The notes under the pieces were generated by a model. The model was not told where the DNA came from, ran no database searches, and saw nothing but the letters and a program-made list of their open reading frames with translations. Positions 11,831 through 22,300 of a stretch of DNA of 64,000 bases are shown piece after piece (the stretch's first letter is position 1; every line of letters begins with the position of its first letter). Both the position numbers and the translations under genes were made by a program. The DNA comes from Cristatella mucedo (lineage: Eukaryota > Bryozoa > Phylactolaemata > Cristatellidae), in assembly GCA_009760855.2 (NCBI GenBank), contig WPIO01000110.1:779501-843500 (forward strand), written 5' to 3'.

Positions 11831-12629
11831 CACCGGCATGTGCGATCAGGCGATTGCAGCTGGCGCAAAACTCCGCAGCTTATAATATAATTCATTTGTA
11901 TAGCGCCCCAAGAGAACTTAATCTCTATTCAGGCGCTTCACATATGCCTCGGGGCTCGAGCCCATGACCTCAGTCAGACCTTGGTCGGGGCGAGCACCTT
12001 AACCGCTAGACCAAACCAGCTTAGGCTTGTCTGTCGTGAACGTCGCAGTTGCCACATCACACCACTTCTCGCCGACCTGCACTGGCTACCAGTCAAGCAA
12101 CGGATCGACTTCAAGGTTTTGTCGCTCACTTTTAGGTCCCTTCATTCTTTGGCTCCAGCCTATCTCTCAGATCTACTCTCCCGCCAGGCCAAGCAACGTA
12201 CCACCCTCTTTTCGGAATCCAACAGTCTACCAATACCTCGTACAAACCTCACGTCCTTTGGAGTCCAAGAATTTAGTTCGTATGCTCCCAAAGGCTGGAA
12301 ATCCCTCCCGACTTGTGTCAGAACATCCCTGACTTGATCACATTTAAAAAGAACTTAAAAACCCACATATTTAGGACAGCATTTAGTGGGCACCTGTGAT
12401 TCGTCCTTCATGTGCTTATGCGTGCTGACACTGCATGCTGCCACTAACCACACTTGCATGCTGACCCTGTGCATATCACCCCTAACCATGTTATTCATGT
12501 TGTTTATCAAGCGTGATATTACTCACCATTCAATCGCGCTTCCCTTTGCAGCAAATGTAAAGCGCCTAGAAAGAGATTGAGTTCTCTGAGGGCGCTTTAT
12601 CAAGTGCGTTATTATTATTATTATTATCG
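11831..12629 (+). mobile_element. L2/CR1-type LINE 3' fragment, interrupted by a SINE-A
   Basis: The frame from about 12040 encodes the classic reverse-transcriptase C-terminal motif LHWLPVKQRIDFKVLSL followed by FRSLHSLAPAYLSDLL, typical of L2/CR1/Rex-type non-LTR elements. The conserved 3' UTR follows and ends in a hairpin-forming tail (aaagcgcctag...gggcgctttat) and an ATT repeat. The segment upstream of the RT motif (11831-11880) is separated from it by an inserted SINE-A. A 5'-truncated, dead copy; compare 35040-35755. Confidence 0.85.
11882..12020 (-). mobile_element. SINE-A (tRNA-derived), nested in the LINE
   Basis: On the - strand it reads A-box-like tggtctagcggtt, then ggtgctcgcccc, B-box-like gggctcgagccc and a tail with agagattaagttctct and gggcgctatacaaatgaatta. 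Flanking sequence carries cagctt on both sides, a possible short target-site duplication. LINE sequence resumes on both sides. Other copies: 18268, 52207, 56901. Confidence 0.8.
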
Positions 12630-14613
12630 TAGTTGATTGCATTGCATTATAAGCATTACTATTATTCTTATGTATTATTATATTATGAGGCTGTAGTATT
12701 GGCCCATGCCGCTGCCATCACTCGCTATGGATTTCGTAAGAGCCGCGCTCCGCCAGCTATGCCATGTGACATTTTGCGGCGGGTACCGTTGAGATACAGC
12801 GCGGCGCAATATGCAATCCAAGTTGGCGCTTGGAGCAGTGCTACAACATTTAATACAAATTGGACCTTTGCGTCACCGATTTCCGGTTGACATTAGCGTA
12901 ATTAGAGTGACCAGAGGTAATTCGCTGCACCGCCATTGAGGATTTCTTGCTGCATGACTCGAACCATAACTTCGCCGGCGAAGTACTCTCGCTGTAGCAC
13001 TGAGCTAACACCTGTGAGTGTAGTGCACTGGCCCTTTTCGACGTGGGCCACAATACGTTGATAGTCGGTCCCTTCTCAGAAAGTTTTGTGAGGACGCGGC
13101 TGAAGTAAGACGCCTTCTGACTGCAGATGGATAGAGACGACGTCCACGTGTGGCGGTCTCTCTTGAATGAAGAAACCTTCGTCCAAACGACGACTTTGCC
13201 TTTGAACGTACTTGTTGGAGAACGGCCCATCGGCGACACCGCGCTACTTACCTGCAGGATCCTTACTAATCGGGAGAAAATCGCTGCTTTTTCGGCACCT
13301 TCGATGGCAAGATGGCGATACAACATAGCGATACAACATTGCGATCCAACATAGCTATACATCATGGGGTCAGTCGTCAGTTCTCGAGGCTTTGCATTGC
13401 ATGTCTTCAAGCCGTTTCCCTACTGCTCAGGATGACTTTCGAAAATTGCTTTTACATCGAGTGTATATTCTGTGGTACTTGGTGCGTATGAAACGTGAGA
13501 GTTATCCTAGCCTTCAGCTTCAGTTCGGAATATGACAGAATGCTAGCTCAAGCTCCCAGTACTTGCTCGCTGTAGCTTTAGACGAAAACGTGGCGGTTCA
13601 CACACAAACAGTTCTACAAACAGAGACCGAAATGCAGCGAATCCACGGAGGCGTTATCTGCCGGTCCATGCTGGCCCTACGCAGGCATAGCGAATTCGAA
13701 AATTAGCGAATTCGAGCGCTGCAAATGATGCCACCAAATTTTTATTATTTGACTGTGGCTATTGGCTGAAGCTGTACTGAATATGAGAAATAACGCCACG
13801 CGCCACGCGCGACGCTGGTCTTGACTATCACGTGGGTCGATCTTGACACGCTGGCAAGCGGGCATTCGGTTGTCGTTCACGCCCACGCGACAGATTCGCG
13901 GCGTTCCACTTGAGCGCTACCACTTGGCAACGGAACATGGCGTTGCGAGTACCTCAGCGGCACCGTCGTATACCGTTACAGTATCCATGTGGCACTACGG
14001 AATGGCAGTATAATGTGTCGTCGGCAGCACTCAGTACACCGTAGCCTGTCGCTCGTAGTACGTACTTTACTATATATAGCCACTTCGACATGCGTCGCCG
14101 CCTTTCGTCAGTTTCAATGCACCTTAAATCAGCCAGCCTCAGGCGAGCGCTTTTTTCTATAATATCACTTACGATCAGCGATCCGTTCTTGAAAAAAACT
14201 GGTTCTGATGATAGCGGATGTAGTTACTTTACAGTACAGACTCCCCCGTGGCAGACCGTTGGTCAGTAACTTTGGCGATGCGAATTAGCTCAATCTAAGC
14301 GGCCGATCTTAATTAAAGTCGTCCCATGTCTATCCGGACCATGTCATAGTGAGCGTTTCATTCTGATCGTGTAGTTTGGTTTGCTTCGCGCACTGCACAA
14401 AAACACGAGCCGACGAGCAAAAGCACCAGTTTATTCGACCACGCACCGAGCCGGCGGGAAGCGTCACCGCCCACCAGCAGACGTTCGTCCGCTTCTGTCG
14501 TCTGCGGTACCGGAACGCTGCGCTCTGATTCGTTAGCGCGGTTGCTGACGCCTAGCTGCGCTCCGATAGGCTAGTCGGTGGTCTGAGGGTCCTCCAGCCT
14601 AGTAAATAAATAA
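12630..14613. other. Intergenic stretch with one unexplained long ORF
   Basis: The longest ORF is on the - strand (12850-13410, 186 codons), Ser/Lys-rich and without any family signature I recognise; with no exon-like borders it may be chance or a decayed repeat. A small tandem array of a motif like gcgatacaacata lies at 13315-13362. No other support for a gene. Confidence 0.4.
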
Positions 14614-14788
14614 ATCCTAGCTGATTTGACAGCCTCTTTTTTGTATAGCGACAGAAGAGCCTTTTACGGCTATCACCACCGCTTGCAGTGGCGATAAAGG
14701 ATCGCCCACCGCAGGAATCGAACCCACGATCTCGGGACCGAGGTCGTGCAAGGCAACCGCCTTACCTAGTGTGCCATCGCGGCTCACC
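14614..14788 (-). mobile_element. SINE-B (tRNA-derived), well preserved
   Basis: Read on the - strand: A-box-like tggcacactaggtaagg, B-box-like gggttcgattcctg, a body including cgccactgcaagcggtggtg, and a tail ending gctaggatttatttattta. Close to the copy at 16693. Confidence 0.85.
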
Positions 14789-14907
14789 TGGCAGATAACA
14801 ACACTTAGGCGCGGCGCTGTCATTCGCTGGGGTATGCATAAACGAAACGTTAGATAGGAAAAGTTAGCAATCAGAGATCAGATGCTTAGCGGGAAATAGA
14901 CACCGAC

Positions 14908-15062
14908 ACCAAGAATGCACTGGACCGATGCGGAGCAACGGACGTCAACAATTCCATAAGTGTATTATGGATAATAATTATTAATCATTAATTATCCATA
15001 GTTATTAATTATCCATAACGTCCGTTATCCATAGTTCCATAACGGACCAAGAATGCACTGGA
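14908..15062. repeat. AT-rich palindromic block between direct repeats
   Basis: A 17-bp direct repeat (accaagaatgcactgga) occurs at 14908-14924 and 15046-15062. Between them are inverted copies of tatggataattaat and attaattatccata and a palindromic aacggacgt/acgtccgtt pair. It may be a small non-autonomous element or a replication-slippage product. No protein is encoded. Confidence 0.6.
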
Positions 15063-15460
15063 TGCACCGACGGATCGGTGCTTATGGATCCAAATAAAAG
15101 TTTCAACCGCTGGCGAAACCTCATTTCACAGACGATAAAAAACATGTTAGCTCATTCACTCGACAAAGAGAACAAAGAAGGAGTGAGAATTTCAACGTTA
15201 TGGCTTATTTATTATGCACTGTGCTTCTTTCTATACACGCCCGCGAATGTGCACACGATGCGCACACGTAATAAATTTATATGCACGCGATGCGCACAAC
15301 TGCCGCGCACGCTTCTTCGCTTGCTCAGCGGTTTGGTCCATGCTTAGCGGCTCTATCTCGTAGCACCTTCTTCGTTATTAATGGTCTAATTGTTCTAATA
15401 ATAAATATTCTAAATGTTCTAATAATGTTAATGTTCTAATCTCTTTATTCTTCACTACAG

Positions 15461-15733
15461 GTGTCTATTAACGGGGAGTCATCTAGAAAGAAGGGCCGCA
15501 AGAAACTCAGCCTTGAGGGGGGCATCGCTCCTTCGAGGTTTCTTGCAATCAAAAGCGTGCTGTATCTCGAACACGAATCCGATCGGTTGTCAGGTATACG
15601 CTACAGTTGTTTTTTTCTGAAGAAGCTAAACAGGGCATGTTTCCATGCACATGTTTCCTGTCAGGAAACCAATGACTGTCTCGTAGTGCTGACGTACAGG
15701 ACCCGAAGTGGCGGAAAACCGGCGAAAAACTGA
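15461..15733 (+). other. Possible coding exon or short ORF of unknown function
   Basis: A strong acceptor-like run (tctttattcttcactacag) precedes an open frame starting VSINGESSRKKGRKKL and continuing to a stop at 15731-15733. A donor-like gttgtcag/gtatac is at about 15593 and an acceptor-like tttcctgtcag at about 15664. The frame is Lys/Arg-rich at its start. I do not recognise the protein, no partner exons are seen nearby, and it may be a chance ORF or a pseudo-exon. Confidence 0.25.
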
Positions 15734-16692
15734 TTAAAAACTAAGGAACAATTGACCGCATAAACGAGGCTTTTATATAGATTTAACGTCGGCACGCAAA
15801 GGCATTCAAAAAAAGGAAACCTCGCTCACGGTCCTACACTGAGTTTATGTTCACTTCCATATGAACATGAAAACAAATGATGGGAACGGCTAAAGCTAAA
15901 TCTGCGATCTTATGGGAGGCATTCGTTATATTCGGTTATAGAATTATATCGGTCAGCAACTGATTAGGAGTCAAGCTACGGCCAAGGCCGCAGCTTGAGA
16001 GCTGCGTATCCGTTGTTCTCCGTGGATCGGCCGTAGCATTATAGCTGACTCGTGCACTAGTCACTGAGACTGACGAGAGTTGTCCGACGTCGCGGCACGA
16101 CGAGCCGCTGAGCGCTGACTGCAAATCGCCGTTTCTCTCGGATCGACTACTCTACGCTACGTACGCGTGGACTTGTATTGCTGAGACCTGCCTGGCGCTG
16201 CCGCGTTTCGCAACTAATGAAATGCAATGTATCTCCGTCTGCAACTCCACAAAGCCATGCAGACTAAGTGGGTGCTACGCAGGAAAGTTTTGTGTAGCGC
16301 ACTCACAGCCTGAGCGGCTTTCGGTACAAGCATCCGGTAGCCAACGGACTCGGTATTGGTCTCGCGTCGGCCGAGACGTCACGCATCCGGTACGACGAGC
16401 GCCGCTTGCTGCGCTTGCCGCATCATTCTGTCCGGACGCGTACGCCACTGCCTCGCTCCCATTTGCAGCGGGGCGCGCTGCAATGGCGCGCGAGCGCGCG
16501 AGCGTCGTGGCGGCGAGACGTCGAGGCGAGCGAGTGCAGCGGCTTCCGCTGCCCGGTGAGTGGCGTAGCGCCGCTTCGCTGTGCGAGCGCAGCGAAACGG
16601 CTCTTCCGGCATGAGCTTTAAGCTCGACTATAGGACAACTTTAGAGCCACCTGAGTCGAAGTTACCGAGTAGGTAACTCCGGAGTCGCCCGG

Positions 16693-16871
16693 AAAAAAAT
16701 CCTAGCTGATTTAACAGCCTCTTTTTGTATAGCGACAGAAGAGCCTTTACGGCTATCACCACCGCTTGCAGTGACGATAAAGGATCGCCCACCGCAGGAT
16801 TCGAACCCACGACCTCGGGGCCGAGGTCGTGCAAGGCAACCGCCTTACCTAGTGAGCCATTGCAGCTCACC
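16693..16871 (-). mobile_element. SINE-B (tRNA-derived), well preserved
   Basis: On the - strand: A-box-like tggctcactaggtaaggcg, B-box-like gggttcgaatcctg and a tail ending ctaggatttttttc. Its tRNA-like head folds only partly as a tRNA, so it is a retroposon and not a tRNA gene. Confidence 0.87.
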
Positions 16872-18267
16872 GGAAGCCGTCGATGGAGGCGACGCGCTGC
16901 GGCGGCGGCGAGCGACAAGAGGCGCCCAGCTGAGCTGCGAGCGGAAGTGTTTCCGACGGGAGGGGAACGGGACGAGCGGGCGCGGGGGGGGGGGGGCAGC
17001 GCGGCGACCCAGAGCGCCGCGTGCGCATGCTGGGCTTGGTTTCCGTTTCCGCCCTTCTCTGGATGCTGCATGGTTCTTCTCGCTCAGAGCTGTCGCAGTC
17101 GAGCAAACCGGAGTGACAAGTAAGAGTATACCCCAAGCCAAAGTATGCCCGGGGTTAAACCGCCTAGACCACTTTATACCCGGCAGTTAAAATATGGCCT
17201 AGGCATGTGTCTGCTTCTCTAGATCAAATTATACTCCATCGTATCAAAAGTTTTGAGCGATACACTCACGAGTCTGTAAGTGACGGCTCGCAAATCCACA
17301 CCGACGCCGACCGGTGGCACCTCATTCTCTGCTCTCCCCCGTTCTTCTTACGTTCTTCTTGTGGCGACTCCTCTTTCTCTCGGCTTTCGTCTTTTCTTCA
17401 AACTGTTTCCTAATGTCGAAATGTTGTTAATGCCGTATGCTTACCGAAAGCCCGCGGGCTCGGCGTGCGCTGTAGAAATCTCTCCCGCGTAGCAATGCGC
17501 CTAGTCGTTGTTACTCTGCGTCATTACAGGCGGCGTAGCGCGTGCACCCTGCGTAATTCTGAGTGGACTTCGATTTAATAAAGATACTTGAAGACCCAGG
17601 ATTTACTTTGCGGTTGTAAGGGCGTCCGCGAGTGCTGCCATGGTGCTGCGGGGTTTTATGTTTAGCACTAAAATCACAAAACCTCAAAATGTTTTCAATT
17701 TTTTTGCTTCATCGCTAAGCAGACCACGTGACCACAGCACCAACTGCTTGCGGAAACTGCTTCAATTGTTCAAATTGAAAACCTCGCTTTTTTAACGTAT
17801 ACGCTTTTTAGATAACGGCGCAAGTTAGTTGTCGAATATCTGAGAAAATTGGTGGCGAACGTTCTTTGTTTGGATAACTACCACTGAACAACCAATAATC
17901 AAAAAGTTAGTTATAGTTAAAAAAGAAATTGCGTGCTCTGCATCACCTTTCAGACGGGGCATATTCCGGCATGGACGGGTTACAGTATGGCCTGGCCTAT
18001 TTTGCACCCCGAGTTTAAAGTGGCCCAGAAAATTTTAACCGTGGGTTATAAAGTGTCCTACGTCGTTTTCATCCCGGCTTTCATCCTCTGAGTGGGATAC
18101 ACTCTGGCCAGTGACAGCGGATTCGACCTGAATCTGACAGAAAGCAGGAAGTCAGCCTCGCTGTGGAGGAGGAGGTACGACGGAGGCTCTAGCTCCGAGT
18201 TCGAACTTCGAGCACGATAGTCTGCAAGCTCCAATCTGAGGGACTAAATAAATAAATAAAAATATAA
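16872..18267. other. Intergenic stretch, no gene recognised
   Basis: Begins GC-rich, with a run of 13 G at 16984-16996, then becomes ordinary sequence. ORFs are short and overlap on both strands; none looks like an exon. Confidence 0.45.
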
Positions 18268-18404
18268 ATATAATTCATTTGTATAACGCCCCAAGAAAAC
18301 TTAATCTCTATTCAGGCGCTTCACATATGCCTCGGGGCTCGAGCCAACGACCTCAGCCAGACTTTGGTAGGGGCGAGCACCTTAACCGCTGGACCAACCA
18401 GCTA
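18268..18404 (-). mobile_element. SINE-A (tRNA-derived)
   Basis: Same landmarks as the copy at 11882: reversed tail attcatttgtataacgcccc, reversed agaaaacttaatctct, B-box region cggggctcgagcc and head cttaaccgctggaccaacc. Preceded on its left by a TAAA-rich tract. Confidence 0.8.
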
Positions 18405-18517
18405 GGGACGTGAGGTGAAGGCTGTCCCCCAGGCCGGTCCGCGCTAATTAGCTGTCGCGAATAAAAGGGTTCTCACTCGCTAACGGGGCCGGCTGCAGCT
18501 CTTTTTTCTCAAACCGA

Positions 18518-18586
18518 TTTACAGATATTTTTACAGATTTACATATATTTTTTACAGATCTACAGATTTACAGATTTACAGATCGA
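18518..18586. repeat. Short tandem array of atttacagat
   Basis: Six or seven imperfect copies of a 10-bp unit, about 750 bp upstream of the gene 2 TATA box. Confidence 0.65.
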
Positions 18587-18852
18587 TGCTCCCGCGGGTC
18601 GTACCTCGCGTTAAGCCGGTCCTGCGGCCGACCGTCGAGCACAGGCCATTGTACGCTACGCCTGTTCGCTGGCTAGCGAATGCTGCCGGCGCCCGGCCAG
18701 AGAGGGCGCCTTCGTCCAACCGACAGGCCGTCGCACAGCGAAGGTGTGGCCGCCTTTGCGTCGCGCCCTCTTCGGTTTCACAGCACTTGCCCGTTTTTCG
18801 GACCACGATCGCCGGATCATCAGCTGCCATCAGAGGCGGCGAGGGCGGCGCT

Positions 18853-18914
<62 letters not shown>

Positions 18915-18945
18915 AGAGAGAGAGAGTGAGAGAAGGAGAGAGACG

Positions 18946-18994
<49 letters not shown>
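18853..18994. repeat. GA microsatellite upstream of vitellogenin 2
   Basis: About 140 bp of almost pure GA dinucleotide with a few interruptions (aggga, gtgagaga, gacgcgaa). It lies about 340-480 bp upstream of the TATA box, inside a GC-rich segment. GA tracts of this kind can bind GAGA-type factors, but no function is shown here. Confidence 0.9.
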
Positions 18995-18996
<2 letters not shown>

Positions 18997-19331
18997 CGCA
19001 CGAGGCGGGCGCGAGTCGCTCTCGCCTAGCGGCAGCTACAGCCTAGCCACAGCAGCTGTCGTCACCACGGGTGACGCGCCGCCGGACGCCGAGCGCCGAG
19101 TCCGGCCGCCGCCGCTCCTTCGCTTCGCCTCGCTCCTTCGTCGTGTCTGCGGGCGTTCCTGCCGCCGCTGGCCGCCGCGGGCGCCCCCACGACGCCCGGC
19201 GTCCTCCGCGCGGAAGAACCAGCGCGGGCGACGACCGGCGGGCGTCCGGGCGAGCGGACCATGGAGGCGGCAACGTACGAGCGAAGGAAGGTCGGCAGCG
19301 TCGCTGGGTGCGGCGCTCGGTAGCCAGCGAG

Positions 19332-19339
19332 TATATAAG
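19332..19339 (+). promoter_or_regulatory. TATA box of vitellogenin 2
   Basis: TATATAAG 61 bp before the ATG, in the context gtatataagcgctcgagc. The same core (gtatataagcgcycgagc) precedes gene 3, and both starts share atcgaaATGGCG. Transcription should start about 30 bp downstream. Confidence 0.8.
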
Positions 19340-19392
19340 CGCTCGAGCTCCGACAGCAAATCGTAGCGAGCCTCGGAGCTTCAGCTATCGAA

Positions 19393-22300
19393 ATGGCGAT
19401 TGCAGCGGCGCTGCTCTCCGGAGCGCTATTCGGCCTGTGCCTCGGCGGTAGGTCGCCCGCCCCGCCCCGCTCGCTCCGACCGCGGTCCCGCATGCTGCGC
19501 CGCTGCCGCGCCTCTGCACCGGCGCTGCGGTCGCCACCAGGCGGCGAAGTGCAAAGGCTCGCTGTGCCGAACGCTCGCTCTCTTTCTGCAGCCGGCGTAC
19601 CCCAGTATGGTGCCGCATTCGGCCGCAGTCCCCTGCACGAGAGCCTGCAAGGCAGGCACTCGTTCAAGGCGCTCAACACCCCGACAATCAACGCGGAAGG
19701 TGAGCCACGCTGCCGCTGCGCACGATCGCGTCCGCTCGCGCGTGAAGGAGTGTCGCGCGCTCAGCTCAGCCGCAGCTATGTCCGCGACGGCCCTAGAGAG
19801 TTAGCGCCGCCGCCGCAGCCGTGCGCCGCCGCGCGAACGTAGTACACGCGCTGCTGCTGACGCGTTGCTAGGCTACGCTAAGAACACTGAATACATATAC
19901 CAGTACCAGAGTCAGGTCCTGACCGGAATCCCTCAGGCCAGCAACCAGTACGCCGGTGTGAAAGTCAAGGCGCTCTGCGTCATCGAATTCTTGACCGACA
20001 CGCACGCCATTCTGCAGGTGAGCCGGCTGTTGCGCGACTCCAACCCATTTATTTCGCGCCGACACTTAGTTTAACTTACTCAGAGCCTGCGCCCGCCAGC
20101 TACCAGCAACAAGGGGTAAGGCGGAGACTGCCCGGTCAGTCGGTCAGTCGGTCAGTCGGAAGTAGTCTCTGAGGTAAAAGAGCGGCACTCGAAAGCAATG
20201 GCAGCAGACGGTAGCAGACGGTATTTCTCCTCCGCTATTAAGCATTTTATTTTATTTAGCATTTTATTCTATTTTATTTAGAATTTTATTTTATTTAACC
20301 GCTATTTCTCATCCGCTATTTTCTCATCCGCTATTTAGCAGCAGACGGTAGCAGACGGTATTTCTCATCCGCTATTTAGCATTTTATTTTATTTAATTTA
20401 GCATTTTTATTTTATTTTATTCGCTATTTCTCATCCGCTAATTTCTCATCCGCTATTTAGCAGCAGACGGCTATTTAGCTGCAGACGATTTCTCCTGCAC
20501 TGGATTTCTTCGATTCTTAACCGCCACGCAAGACGCCTTTCTATAGTACGCAAGCTTATTAATAGTTATGCTCATATCTCCGATTTTTCTTAATCGTCAA
20601 ATCAGCCGCTTTCGAAAATTACATTGGCATCGAAAGCGACAGCGACGATACTTCGCCGATCATAAATTGCTATGTTTCAAAGCAACGCAATAAATAAGAA
20701 AGGACGGGTGAAGTGCGCCAAGGGAACTGCGACGAGCGCTTAAAGGAGTAAGAATCCATACAGCCGCGTGGCCGCCGCCGCGTTGACTTCTCTTACGTTC
20801 CTTCAAACGGCGATCAGCATTTCCGCAACATACCGCTTTCTTTGCAGCTGAACAAAGTAAGCTTCATGCAAGTCAACGGCCAAATCACGAGCGCCGTCAT
20901 GCCTCCCAAGTGGCAGCTTCCGGACAACGTTTTCCGAAGCCTCACCCTGGAGCAGGAGAAGGCCGCCACCGCCGCTTTGGCGCTGCCCGTCAAGTTCACG
21001 TGAGCGCCAACTGTGCCGTCGCTGCAAGCTCTCCGTCGGCCGGGGCTCGCATGTTCGCTGGCAGCGCCTGCTCGGAGTTGTGCGTGTGCTGACCGCGAGC
21101 GTTGGTCGTCTCGTAGCTACAACAATGGCATAATCGGCGGCCTCGAGATTCTCGACGGAGACGCTCAGTGGTCGGTCAACGTCAAGAAAGCCGTGCTCAA
21201 CCTGCTGCAGGTGAAGCTGCTGCGGCGTCGCTACCGAGCTGCCGCACCTACAGCGAATGGCGAGGCGCCGCGTCGATGGAAGCTGGCTTGCGCCGACCGC
21301 TGAGCGTGACTCTCCGCCTGCGAACGCACGTTCGCCGGAGCGCCCTTTGTTGCTCCTCCTCACGAGAGCGCTGCTCTGCGGCATTTAGGTTAACATCAAC
21401 ATCCAGAGCGACGTGTCCGTCGGCCGCAAGCGAACCTTCCCCATCGACTCTGTTCCGCTGACGGTGGACGAGGCCACGGGTAGCTCTGCCGAGTCTGTGT
21501 ACAGGCTGATGGAGGTGCGTGCGCACACGACGAGAGGCTGAGCTAAGCGTTTGATCTCCCGAGGGCCTCGTCTTTGCTCGTGCGCCGTGGCGTTTTTCGT
21601 CATCATGGTAATCAGCACGATAGTCGTGGCGCTAGCGAAAGATACAGATCTTTCCGGAAATCTAGGACGGCATCAATGGCAAGTGTGCTTCGATCTACAA
21701 GATCCGCTGCCCTCAGCCGGGAAGCAAGTACCTGAAGGTTAGCAAGGTCATGGACTATGCCAACTGCATCGACCGCAAGAACTACACCGGAGACGCTCTG
21801 GAGGCGACCATCTGGTCCAAGGACGTGCAAGGCGACAGCATGCTGGTAGGCACCGCTACGCTCGTCGACTGCCTTTGCAGCGCCAGCTCCCGCTCGCCTT
21901 TGCCACACGGTGGCGCAAGCTGCCCGTCAGGGTCAAAGGACGGCTGCCTAGCGCCCCTCAGAAGCCGTCTCGCCAGCCTGGCGACGCTGTGTGTGCGCCA
22001 TCCTGTCGATACCAAATGAGCGGTGCGTGCGTCGCTCACTGACTACGATAATGCGAAAGGCGTCACACCATTACCAAGATCGAGAAAGTCTGCACAGACT
22101 AGCTTGATGTGGCGTGCCGCAGAGAGCTAATCCGCTCTCTCTTGCGTTCGAACCTTCCAGAACCCAGTGACGATGACTGGCCATGCCGAGTTTGACCTGA
22201 TGGCATCAGAGGACCGAAACAAGTTTATTATTAAGCACGCCACTTTCGGCGGTCAGTACATTGTCAACCCGTACGTCAAGGACCTGAAGGACATGCAGAA

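Noticed and set aside
16693-16871. Possible tRNA gene on the - strand
   Set aside because: It has A- and B-box-like sequences but a non-tRNA body and tail and occurs in at least five dispersed copies, so it is a SINE.
18586-19366. Long ORFs across the GA repeat upstream of gene 2
   Set aside because: They consist of Arg-Glu or Ser-Leu repeats from the microsatellite and GC-rich flanks, with no exon character.
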